Source: an uncultured Lachnospiraceae bacterium
GTDB taxonomy: Bacteria; Bacillota; Clostridia; Lachnospirales; Lachnospiraceae
Length of the DNA stretch: 41,983 nt
Direction: 5' to 3'
Assembly (NCBI GenBank): GCA_910586645.1
Contig: CAJUIS010000017.1
Location: 11,223 to 53,205, forward strand
The notes below the pieces were generated by a model. That model was not told where the DNA came from, did not search any database, and saw only the letters and a list, made by a program, of their open reading frames with translations. The translations under genes were made by a program, and so were the position numbers. Positions 33,108 to 41,252 of this stretch are shown piece after piece (position 1 is the first letter of the stretch; the number at the start of each line of letters is the position of its first letter).

Positions 33108-34649
33108 TTATGTCCCATTCGCTTCACCCAATTTTACAATGATCATCTCATCTTCTATACGAATATAACCGTTTGCAGGATATGCCGCCATATTCGCAGA
33201 TAATTCCACTGCCCTGGCAATATTACTGTTATTTACAAAGTTAGAATGATTATAAATTGTTACCGGTTCTCCCAAAATATTAGGATATTCATAACCAAGC
33301 ATACTAAAAAAACGATGTATTCTAATGGATTCTCCCTTCAAATTATTACTGTATATTGTAATAAGACTTATTTCGCCCTCATTCACAATATCATTATACT
33401 GTTCCGGTTCTCCCAGAAAAACAATCGGTTTATTTGGTTTTACCATTCCTAATGTCTTTTGTAAATCATTATTCACGTTTCTTGCAACATCCACATCTCT
33501 TAAATATCTTTTATAATCCAACTGATAATATGCATTTATTTCCCTTGTATTATAAAAAATAATAAAAACAACTGCCAGTGCAAATAAACTCTTTCCAAGT
33601 TTCTTTGTTCTAAAATTACTCCTCTGCAAATGGAGATATAAATATATAATAGCTCCAGCAACCGCAATAAAATTAGAAGTGTAAATCCTTAATGGCATAT
33701 TTTCATTTAAAGAAATAAGGAACATTAAGAACGACCCTCCCACGATGCCAAATGCCAATATAGACTTTACAACTTCTTTTTTTACTATTTGATATATACC
33801 AACTGAAATCCAGAATAGTAATGCAATAAAAAATAATTTAATTGAGAAATACTTCTGCATATAATAATCAAAATTACTTACCATTCCTTTAAGATGCAAT
33901 ACTATATCGTCTAATCCGCCTACTTCTCCCCATTTCATATAAGACATACTGCCATAATCCGTATATATAACTCCCAGAAATTTTGCAATCAGTCTTCCGA
34001 ATATTTTTGAAACAAGGACAGATAAGCACAATATACCTGCCGGTTTCAAAATTAATGCGGATATTTTCTTTTCTGTCTTGTTTAAAAATCCAAATAAACA
34101 CACTTCGATGCAAAAATAAACTGCCGTATTTTCTATTAAAGCAATTCCCAAAATCAATACTATTACAACACTTATATATTTAATATAGATATTCCTGATT
34201 TCGGAGACATAAATATAATAAGAAAATGTTCCAAAAAAAATACAGGCTGCTGTTTCTACACTATTATCAATATAAACAAACATTTTTGCTATAATCGGAT
34301 AGGAAATGATAAGCGCCACTCCCGTTGTTGAAATAAATTTATCCAAAACAGTCTGTGATACCGACTCATAAATACAGATAAACATGACAGCAGCGCCTGT
34401 CAAAATTAAAATTGCAATGAAATCTCTCCAGACCGGAAAATAATCATAAGTGTTGAATATTTTATAAAGCAGCCAGGATCCCCATCTTCCAGCAGCTACA
34501 ATTCCATTATTCTTAAAATAAAAATCAAAATTTTCATCGTCAATACCTATGGACTGATTTGTCAGCAAAAAACCATAAGATAAAACAACAACGAGCGCAA
34601 TTATCCACCAGTTTACGTCACTGATTTTTTTCTTTATCTTATCAAGCAT
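33108..34649 (-). CDS. GtrII-like membrane glucosyltransferase
   Basis: The 513-residue product has about 11 membrane segments and a short outer tail. LLTNQSIGIDDENFDFYF puts an acidic DDE group just after the first helix, followed by GIVAAGRWGSWLLYK; both are typical of the GtrII family, serotype-converting glucosyltransferases that decorate O-antigen from undecaprenyl-phosphate sugar. The frame opens at 34688, overlapping the upstream gene by 19 bases. The ATG at 34649 has AAAGGATAGGA upstream and lies 20 bases after that gene's stop, so it is preferred. Likely job: side-chain addition to the polysaccharide outside the cell. Confidence 0.82.
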   Translation of the reverse strand: MLDKIKKKISDVNWWIIALVVVLSYGFLLTNQSIGIDDENFDFYFKNNGIVAAGRWGSWLLYKIFNTYDYFPVWRDFIAILILTGAAVMFICIYESVSQTVLDKFISTTGVALIISYPIIAKMFVYIDNSVETAACIFFGTFSYYIYVSEIRNIYIKYISVVIVLILGIALIENTAVYFCIEVCLFGFLNKTEKKISALILKPAGILCLSVLVSKIFGRLIAKFLGVIYTDYGSMSYMKWGEVGGLDDIVLHLKGMVSNFDYYMQKYFSIKLFFIALLFWISVGIYQIVKKEVVKSILAFGIVGGSFLMFLISLNENMPLRIYTSNFIAVAGAIIYLYLHLQRSNFRTKKLGKSLFALAVVFIIFYNTREINAYYQLDYKRYLRDVDVARNVNNDLQKTLGMVKPNKPIVFLGEPEQYNDIVNEGEISLITIYSNNLKGESIRIHRFFSMLGYEYPNILGEPVTIYNHSNFVNNSNIARAVELSANMAAYPANGYIRIEDEMIIVKLGEANGT

Positions 34650-34669
34650 TTCTTTATTCCTATCCTTTA

Positions 34670-35389
34670 CTAATAGTTTTTCCTCCATAACCTGATCCGA
34701 AACCGCAACATATCATATATACCCCAAATAATATCATGCGGATGCCCAAAAGATCCCTTCCTCAAATTTTCAACATTGCATTTTACAGGGATATTCTTTA
34801 CCTTTAGTCCCGCCAGCTTCGCTCTAAAAATTAATTCCGGCCAAACAAAAATAGGGCTTCTTGCAAGCGGAAGTATTTTTTTTATGGTTTCTTTTTTATA
34901 TATCTGGACAAAATTCAACACCGGAGTGCCTTTCATAAGTCTTGGAAATAAACACTTAAGAAGAAGCTTATTTACATCCGAAGTAATTCCCCTCCATTTT
35001 GTTGTTTTATAACTGGTTCTTTCCAAAACCAAAACATCCGTATCAGGCTCCATTTCCAACAATAAATTTACCATATCGTCTGGCGCTAAGGGTAAATCAC
35101 AGGCATTAAACACAACATATTCATAATTTGAAGCGCATAAACCTCTTAAAACCGCTGTTCCAAAATTCAGATTAACATAATTTGGAAGTATCCGAACATT
35201 TATATGCTCCTTAGCAAAATAATTCATTTTTTCTAACGTACTGTCATTGGACGCATCATCTACAAGAATAAGTTCAAACCTTTCAAATTTTTCATCCAGC
35301 ATTTGATACAATAAATTCATGCTCTTTTCTATATTCATTTCTTCATTATATCCCGCCAATATTACAGATACGCTTTTTTGAGATTTCAT
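34670..35389 (-). CDS. DPM/GtrB-like GT2 without membrane anchor
   Basis: A 239-residue GT-A enzyme: SVILAGYNEEMN, LVDDASNDST, NFGTAVLRGL, a FNACDLPLAPDDM metal region, TKWRGITSDVNKLLLKCLFPRL, then FVQIYKKET. The length and order match polyprenyl-phosphate sugar synthases, but the two C-terminal helices of the other copies are missing. Several in-frame starts exist (35434, 35407, 35389); 35389 has AAGGAG six bases upstream. The gene follows the small flippase and precedes the GtrII-like gene, the order expected of a Gtr-type set. Confidence 0.84.
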   Translation of the reverse strand: MKSQKSVSVILAGYNEEMNIEKSMNLLYQMLDEKFERFELILVDDASNDSTLEKMNYFAKEHINVRILPNYVNLNFGTAVLRGLCASNYEYVVFNACDLPLAPDDMVNLLLEMEPDTDVLVLERTSYKTTKWRGITSDVNKLLLKCLFPRLMKGTPVLNFVQIYKKETIKKILPLARSPIFVWPELIFRAKLAGLKVKNIPVKCNVENLRKGSFGHPHDIIWGIYDMLRFRIRLWRKNY

Positions 35390-35426
35390 TTTCATCTCCT
35401 TTTTCATTTCGTAAATCCTTTCGCCT

Positions 35427-35813
35427 TTACCCATTTTTTCCCAAGTTCATAATTATAATTCCAACCAGTATCACACTCATTCCAATCCATTGATTAATTG
35501 AAATCTTTTCCCGAAGCACAAAATAACTTAGCCCACAAATAACAATATAAATTAGACCTGCTGAAACCGGATAAAATATACTCAAATTCATATTTTTCAT
35601 TACCAGCATAGATGTCAGAAAACTTATTATATATACCAACATCCCAATAACCAGAATCCAATTCAGACGCAGCGAAAATCCTTTGGCATTCAAAAACAGG
35701 CTGATATCTTGTCCAGTCCCTATTTTTATAAGTGTCAGTCCCATAGCTGACAATATTACATAAATGATTAATCCCGGCATTTTTGTCCTGCTCCTTTTCA
35801 TTTCATCTTTCAT
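35427..35813 (-). CDS. SMR/EamA-type four-helix transporter, possible lipid-linked sugar flippase
   Basis: A 128-residue protein with four membrane segments. IFYPVSAGLIYIVICGLSYFVLREKISINQWIGMSVILVGIIIMNLG is the usual last-two-helix pattern of the small multidrug resistance/EamA superfamily. Members ArnE/ArnF flip undecaprenyl-phosphate aminoarabinose. Between an acyltransferase relic and a DPM-like GT2, a flippase for undecaprenyl-phosphate sugar is more likely than drug efflux. The frame opens at 35852; the ATG at 35813 has AGAGG upstream and skips a polar 13-residue leader. Either start leaves the four helices whole. Confidence 0.78.
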   Translation of the reverse strand: MKDEMKRSRTKMPGLIIYVILSAMGLTLIKIGTGQDISLFLNAKGFSLRLNWILVIGMLVYIISFLTSMLVMKNMNLSIFYPVSAGLIYIVICGLSYFVLREKISINQWIGMSVILVGIIIMNLGKNG

Positions 35814-35868
35814 TTTGGATACCTCTGTTCCTGAAACATTCACATCATCCATATTCCGTATTCTTAGT

Positions 35869-36981
35869 TCACTTAATATAAGATATATTATTTGTCACAT
35901 TTTCAACCATACTGTCTATATACTGGCAAAATTTGATATACCATTTTTTGCTTTCAATCAAATAATCTGAAATGGAACTTCTTACCAATTCTATAACTGT
36001 TCCAATCAGCCATACTCCCAAAATTGAAAAAATGGTGTAAATGTACTGATATGAAGAACCTACAAAATAATCCGCCTTCATAATGTTTTTCCACAAAAAC
36101 ATATAAAAGCACGGCACCTGATGCAGGCAATAAACCCCCAGAGTCATACCCGCCATTTTATTTATCATCGGATTATTCTTTACCTTCAGATTTTTAAACA
36201 GAAAAAACAATGCAAATGCCATAGCCAAATTCGGCAGGGTCTGAAGCCTTGCCCGGTAAAATTCCATATAATTTGCAAGCAAATGTCCTATGAACCTGTC
36301 ATTTAAACTCATAACCGATAAAACTTTCAAAAAGCAAATTGAAAATTCTATTACAGCAAAAAGCGTAAAACAATTTTTCTTCTTTTCAAAAAAATGAATC
36401 GGGTATTGTTTCAAATAACCCGTAAAAATATAAAGGAATATAAATGCCCATATTTCATTCCCAAAAAATCCAAACCGGGCAGTTAATGTTGTATAAAGAA
36501 CCATTAACATTAAAAACGGCATCATCATTACCTCTAATGCCTTTTGCGAACAACTATGCAGTATAATATTCAAAGCAGGAGACAACATAACCAAAACCAT
36601 GTAGTAACCTGCAAACCATAACGGACATCCTTCAATTGGAAAAAATGCCTGCAGCAGCATATCTCTGGAAACCTCAAGACGCCAAACAAATTTGCACAGG
36701 AGCGTAATTGGAACTGTATACATGAGCACTGTAAGCCATGTATGGCAGATACGCTTCATTCTAAACGGACAATCCACTAAAAACCATGCGCTGATAATAA
36801 CAAATACACTGCATGCAACCCTTGACAAACTTACGCAAGTAATATAAAAGGCGCTTCCGGCATAACTGTTAAATTGCGCTATCCCACTTTATCCTGTAAA
36901 ATGGTCTCCAATAATCGCAATAATACAAAAAATCCTTAACAGTTCGAGATTGGAATTTCTGGACTTACTTTTACTCTCCAT
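35869..36981 (-). pseudogene. Acyltransferase-3 gene interrupted by an in-frame TAA
   Basis: Acyltransferase-3 proteins O-acylate surface glycans. Reading from the ATG at 36981 gives MESKSKSRNSNLELLRIFCI, then IAIIGDHFTG, then TAA at 36889-36891 (codon 31), after which the same frame continues as SGIAQFNSYAGSAFYITCVSLSRVACS into 319 further residues with about nine helices. A CAA to TAA change would explain the stop. The His of GDHFTG is the conserved family histidine in the first helix. A product starting at the next ATG (36828) would lack that His and helix 1. So O-acylation is probably lost in this strain, or the codon is a sequencing error. The rest of the frame shows no further damage. 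Confidence 0.86.
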
Positions 36982-37038
36982 CTTTTTTTGTTTTCCCCTA
37001 TGGACTTTCCTTTATAAAATCACCTAAATATAATGAAT

Positions 37039-37069
37039 CTTCCTGCATAAACCAATTTTATGCAGGAAG
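37039..37069. terminator. Hairpin after the WbpD-like gene
   Basis: CTTCCTGCATAAA (37039-37051) pairs perfectly with 37057-37069, 5-base loop. It lies 12 bases past the stop of the acetyltransferase gene. The T-run after the stem on the minus strand is poor (ATTCATTATATTT), so efficiency is uncertain, but it divides the three-gene amino-sugar unit from the broken acyltransferase gene. Confidence 0.65.
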
Positions 37070-37080
37070 CTATTTCCTCT

Positions 37081-37608
37081 CTAATCTGGTATTTCAAAAC
37101 CACAATGCAGACAGTTTTTTCCTTCAATCCGTCTGCCACATTTACATACCTTTCCGATTTTCTTAGCCGGATTTCCAGCTACCAGCGTATAAGGCGGCAC
37201 ATCTTTTGTTACTACGCTCCCCGCAGCAACCATTGCATATTCTCCAATAGTGTTTCCACAGACAATCGTCGCATTGGCTCCAATAGATGCTCCTTTTTTT
37301 ACATATGTTTTCGTTATTTCCCAATCCTGATTAAATGCCCTTGGGTAAAAATCATTTGTAAATGTCATAGAAGGTCCAAGAAAAACATCATCTTCCACCT
37401 CTACGCCATGATATACATTGACATTATTCTGAACTTTTACACGATCTCCGAGGACTGCCTTTGTATCAATATAGACGTTCTTACTGAGAATACAATTTTC
37501 TCCAATTACACAATCCTCTCTTACCTGCGCAAGATTCCATACTTTTGTTCCGTCTCCAATTTTTGCCTGTTTGGATACCTCAGCAGTAGGATGAATAAAT
37601 ACCGACAT
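37081..37608 (-). CDS. Left-handed beta-helix sugar N-acetyltransferase (WbpD-like)
   Basis: A 175-residue protein made of hexapeptide repeats (IGDGTKVWN, IGENCILSKNVYI, GDRVKVQNNVNVY, VFLGPSMTFTND, IGANATIVCGNTIG). Acetyl-CoA-binding AAGSVVTKDVPPYTLVAGNPAK follows, then a short C-terminal zinc knuckle (CKCGRR..CLHCG). The family acetylates the 3-amino group of nucleotide-linked uronates (WbpD/WlbB) or of dTDP-3-amino-6-deoxy sugars. Start has an ideal AAGGAGG. It is third gene of a unit with aminotransferase and oxidoreductase, matching the WbpB-WbpE-WbpD set. The exact nucleotide sugar is inferred. Confidence 0.88.
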   Translation of the reverse strand: MSVFIHPTAEVSKQAKIGDGTKVWNLAQVREDCVIGENCILSKNVYIDTKAVLGDRVKVQNNVNVYHGVEVEDDVFLGPSMTFTNDFYPRAFNQDWEITKTYVKKGASIGANATIVCGNTIGEYAMVAAGSVVTKDVPPYTLVAGNPAKKIGKVCKCGRRIEGKNCLHCGFEIPD

Positions 37609-37626
37609 AACGCCTCCTTATCTGAA

Positions 37627-38814
37627 TTAAAAAAATTCTTTGATGCTTGTCACAACATACAAAAGCTCTTCCTGTGTCAATTCAGGGAAAATTGGCAGAC
37701 ATACTGTCTGCTTTGTCAGCATTTCCGCCACAGGCAAATCCCCTTCTTTATATCCAAGATATTCAAATGCTTTCTGCAAATGCAGTGGAACAGGATAAAA
37801 AGCAGCGCTTCCCACTCCTTTAGACGCCAGAAAGTTTCCCATTTCATCTTTCTTTTCACAGCGGAATGCATATTGGTGCCATACAGTCTTTACATCCTTT
37901 TTCACTTTTGGAGTGACAATTCCACTGCACGTCCCAAGTTCTTGTTCATAAAACTTTGCAATTTCTTCTCTTTTGTGATTAAAATCATCCAAATAGTCCA
38001 GCTTAATATCCAATACCCTTGCCTGAATAGCATCTAACCTGGAATTATAAGCAATCAGATAATTGTAATATTTATATGGATTATATAAGCCGTCCGGAGA
38101 AACTGTATTTGCCAAATCATCTTCCACGCCCTGAAGAATGAAACGCGCTTTCGCCCCATTTTGCGCCATACCATGTTCTTTAAACGCCCGGCATATCACT
38201 GCAAGCGTATCGTCATTTGTAGTGATCATACCGCCATCACCGAAAGCTCCAAGATTTTTTGTCGGGAAAAATGAAAAACATCCAGCATTTCCAAACGAAC
38301 CTGCTTTTTTGCCCGAAACTTCCGCTCCTACTGCCTGACACGCATCCTCAATCACCGCCAGCCCATGCTTGTCAGCTATCTTCTGAATCTTTTCAATATC
38401 AACTGGCTGTCCAAAAATATGAACAGGTAAAATGGCTTTTGTTTTTTCCGTTATCTTCTCTTCAATTTTATCCGGATCTATATTGTAAGTATCTTCCTCC
38501 ACATCAACAAAAACCGGAACCGCTCCCACCATTGCAATTGTTTCTGCCGTGGCAAAAAAAGTAAACGGCGTTGTGATAACTTCATCCCCCTGTTTTATCC
38601 CCAGTGATTTTAATGCAATCACCAGAGCATCCGTTCCACTGTTTACAGAAACAGCATTTTTTACTCCTATATATTCTGCAAATTTCTTTTCAAAATCCGC
38701 AACGGCTTTTCCGCCAATATACATACCGCTTTTCATCTGTTCGCATACAGCTTTCTCAACTTTTTCCTGAATTAACTCGTACTGTCTTGATAAATCTAAA
38801 ATTTTTACTTCCAT
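37627..38814 (-). CDS. DegT/DnrJ/EryC1/StrS aminotransferase (WbpE-like)
   Basis: A 395-residue PLP enzyme: NSGTDALVIALKSLGI for phosphate binding, TTPFTFFATAETI, Asp157 in IEDACQAVGAE, and the PLP lysine 186 in FFPTKNLGAFGDGG. It transfers an amino group from glutamate to a keto-sugar nucleotide. In the present order, the likely substrate is the 3-keto sugar made by the oxidoreductase encoded just upstream, with acetylation by the next gene. AGAGG ribosome site, 18-base gap to its neighbours on both sides. Related enzymes make 4-amino sugars, so position assignment rests on context. Confidence 0.9.
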   Translation of the reverse strand: MEVKILDLSRQYELIQEKVEKAVCEQMKSGMYIGGKAVADFEKKFAEYIGVKNAVSVNSGTDALVIALKSLGIKQGDEVITTPFTFFATAETIAMVGAVPVFVDVEEDTYNIDPDKIEEKITEKTKAILPVHIFGQPVDIEKIQKIADKHGLAVIEDACQAVGAEVSGKKAGSFGNAGCFSFFPTKNLGAFGDGGMITTNDDTLAVICRAFKEHGMAQNGAKARFILQGVEDDLANTVSPDGLYNPYKYYNYLIAYNSRLDAIQARVLDIKLDYLDDFNHKREEIAKFYEQELGTCSGIVTPKVKKDVKTVWHQYAFRCEKKDEMGNFLASKGVGSAAFYPVPLHLQKAFEYLGYKEGDLPVAEMLTKQTVCLPIFPELTQEELLYVVTSIKEFF

Positions 38815-38832
38815 AGTATATTCCTCTTTCTT

Positions 38833-39813
38833 TTAACCTTTCATACTCAAATGCGCCTGTTCCAGTATTGAAATCAAACGCCGCGCCTGTTTATAACCTG
38901 AAATACTTTCTTTGCCTTCATTAATGCAATCAATAAAATGCTCAATGCTGTTTAAAAGTATGTCTTCTTGTTCAATATGCGGCATAATTAAATCACCCAG
39001 TCTGACTCTTGCTTCGTATTTTCCATATTCATTAAAATCACTGGAAATATCTATTCCCTTATCACAAATCGTCAATTTTTCATCCATCTGCACATCATCA
39101 AAAATAGCCATTTTTTTCGTTCCGGCTATAATCATTCTTCTCTCTTTAAACGGAGAAATCCAACTAGAGCGAACAGAAGCAATTACCTTATCATACTCTA
39201 CCGTAAGATATGTTAATTCTTCCCTATTTCCATAATGCGCTAAACCTGCAGCGCTGACTCTTTTGGGTTCCATACCGTCACATAAATAGTCAAGAACTGC
39301 CAAATCGTGCACTGCAAGATCCCACATTGCATTAATATCATTTTTAATATGAGGACCCAAATTCATTCTGGAGATATCGCAATATAGCAAATCGCCAAGC
39401 TCGCCTGTCTCAATCATCCGTTTAATATACCGGATAATCGGATGAAACACCATAATATGGTCTACATGGAGAATTACATTGTACTGTTCACTCAATTTTC
39501 CTAAAGTATCTGCCTGTTCAGTAGAAGTGGCCAGCGGTTTTTCCATAAATAAATGTTTTTTCTTTTTCAACAAATCCATCGCAATTGGATAACTTGCATT
39601 TTGACGCAGGGCAATCGCAAAAGCGTCAACTTCACCAATCAATTCCTGATAATCCTTCACATATTTTACACTGTCACCATAAAGTTTCCTGGCTCTGTTT
39701 AAATTGTTTTCATCCAAGTCACAAATTGCATACAAATTCGCTTTCTTCGTTCTGTTCAGGTTTTTCGCGATATTAGGTCCCCAATAGCCATATCCAATCA
39801 ATGCTATATTCAT
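38833..39813 (-). CDS. Gfo/Idh/MocA sugar-nucleotide oxidoreductase (WbpB-like)
   Basis: A 326-residue NAD-dependent dehydrogenase: Rossmann entry IALIGYGYWGPNIAKNLN, catalytic-type FMEKPLATS, and MWDLAVHDLAVLDYL with the conserved His. In the WbpB/WlbA family it oxidises C3 of UDP-N-acetylglucosaminuronate. A frame opens at 39831, but ATG 39813 carries AAGGAGG at the right distance. First gene after the promoter at 39922-39950. The UDP-GlcNAc 6-dehydrogenase (WbpA) needed to make the substrate is not in the window, so this either uses an enzyme coded elsewhere or a different sugar. Confidence 0.88.
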   Translation of the reverse strand: MNIALIGYGYWGPNIAKNLNRTKKANLYAICDLDENNLNRARKLYGDSVKYVKDYQELIGEVDAFAIALRQNASYPIAMDLLKKKKHLFMEKPLATSTEQADTLGKLSEQYNVILHVDHIMVFHPIIRYIKRMIETGELGDLLYCDISRMNLGPHIKNDINAMWDLAVHDLAVLDYLCDGMEPKRVSAAGLAHYGNREELTYLTVEYDKVIASVRSSWISPFKERRMIIAGTKKMAIFDDVQMDEKLTICDKGIDISSDFNEYGKYEARVRLGDLIMPHIEQEDILLNSIEHFIDCINEGKESISGYKQARRLISILEQAHLSMKG

Positions 39814-39921
39814 TTTGCTTCCTCCTTGCAACTGATTTTCTTCTATAAAGCACGCTGCTTCATAGGCATTCTCAAAAGGTACAATTTCTAAAAAGTTCCA
39901 ATTTCTCCAAAATCTTTGTCT

Positions 39922-39950
39922 ATTCTACTCCAATTATTATTAAAAAGCAA
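39922..39950 (-). promoter_or_regulatory. Promoter of the WbpB-E-D-like unit
   Basis: Minus strand -35 TTGCTT (39945-39950), 17 bases, -10 TAGAAT (39922-39927). It lies about 108 bases before the oxidoreductase start. The leader shows no clear riboswitch-like folding by eye. Confidence 0.6.
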
Positions 39951-40040
39951 GAAATATTTACAGTTGATAAATATTATATTTGCTGAACATAGAAAAAATT
40001 TCATTTTATTTATCATCATATTTCTTGACGCATTTTAAAT

Positions 40041-41231
40041 TCATGCAGAATCAGACGAATCAGTGATTTTTTCTATCAATTCCGATAATCTTCCCATAAT
40101 TGATTTCCACTGATAATTGTTTTCTACATATAACTCCCCGTTTTTTCCCATTTTCATACATACTTCTTTATGTTCCAATAAATAATTCACACATCCTTCA
40201 AACTCATAGTAATTCTGATAATAAAGCCCCCCATTGCTTCGCACGCAATGTCCTCTTAGCACATCACATTTCCCATTTACCAGAACGGGTTTTTCGAGTT
40301 TCATCGCCTCTAAAACAACCATTGACAGGCTTTCAAATTGTGATGGCAATACAAGAAATTCACTCGCCGCCAATCCATTGAACTTATCTTCATCTGACAC
40401 AAATCCAAGGCTGATAATATCGTCTGCATCAGGAACCTTCATTACCTCTTTTCCCATTAAAACTAATTTTAAGTCGCCACCGCGCCTTTTCTTATATTCT
40501 CTGAAATAAGCAAAAAGCTCTCTGCATCCTTTATGCTCTTCAATCCGTCCAATATATAAAATAAATCTTTCTAAATTATACTTCCGACGAAACAAATCTG
40601 ACGAAATAAATTCTGGAATTTCTACTCCAACCCCTCCAAATCCATCATTATTAGGAATTGACTGTACATGAAATTTTCGTTCTACAAATTCTTTTTCTTC
40701 TTTTGTCTGATAAAAAATCCCTTTTGGCAGTTGAAACATATCCTGAAATATATTTAAATAAATAGGCGTCTCATCATGTGCTGTCGGAATTAAAATCGCT
40801 TTATTACTTACCTCTCGCAGACCAAAATATGTCGTATAATATAAATACGTAAAAAATATAAAAACAGCATAATCGTCCTTATGCGTTTTAATATAATCCA
40901 CTAAATCAATGGCGTAAGGTCCCTGCTTCTGCATCCAAAACTCCTCTTCTTTCCTCGAAGAATTTCCCTGCAGAACCGTTGCCGACAATGAATTAAATGT
41001 TTTACTGTTTCTTTCTTCTTTCACTGGAAATCTTCTGACCAAAACATTATTTATGTTTTCTTCACTCTGCGAATATTCATTTTTCCATGTAACATAGTCA
41101 ATTGCTTTTGTTGTAATAACCTCTACCTGATACAGCTTACTCATATGTTCCGCTAACTGTCTGCATTCTAATTCTGCGCCGCCATTTACTTCCAGCCCAT
41201 ACCTTTGCACTACAAAAGCAATTTTTTTCAT
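40041..41231 (-). CDS. GT4 glycosyltransferase
   Basis: A 396-residue GT-B enzyme. The N-terminus has VVQRYGLEVNGGAELECRQLAEHM, the acceptor-side entry motif for GT4. The donor side has FILYIGRIEEHKGCRELFAYF and PSQFESLSMVVLEAMKLEKPVLVNG with the conserved EX7E. No membrane helix. Start may be ATG 41231 or the in-frame GTG at 41240; 41231 is chosen because the protein family begins MKKIAFVVQ. It follows a paralogous GT4 gene after about 20 bases. Likely adds a sugar to the lipid-linked repeat unit. The sugar is unknown. Confidence 0.88.
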   Translation of the reverse strand: MKKIAFVVQRYGLEVNGGAELECRQLAEHMSKLYQVEVITTKAIDYVTWKNEYSQSEENINNVLVRRFPVKEERNSKTFNSLSATVLQGNSSRKEEEFWMQKQGPYAIDLVDYIKTHKDDYAVFIFFTYLYYTTYFGLREVSNKAILIPTAHDETPIYLNIFQDMFQLPKGIFYQTKEEKEFVERKFHVQSIPNNDGFGGVGVEIPEFISSDLFRRKYNLERFILYIGRIEEHKGCRELFAYFREYKKRRGGDLKLVLMGKEVMKVPDADDIISLGFVSDEDKFNGLAASEFLVLPSQFESLSMVVLEAMKLEKPVLVNGKCDVLRGHCVRSNGGLYYQNYYEFEGCVNYLLEHKEVCMKMGKNGELYVENNYQWKSIMGRLSELIEKITDSSDSA

Positions 41232-41252
41232 TATCCACACACCCCAATATTT

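Noticed and set aside
35427..35813. Multidrug efflux pump
   Set aside because: The fold allows it, but the neighbours are all lipid-linked sugar enzymes, so a flippase role is the better reading.
37060..38037. 325-codon plus-strand ORF
   Set aside because: It is antisense to the well-supported acetyltransferase and aminotransferase genes, its product is rich in Ile, Phe, Cys and His without domain features, and it has no good ribosome site.
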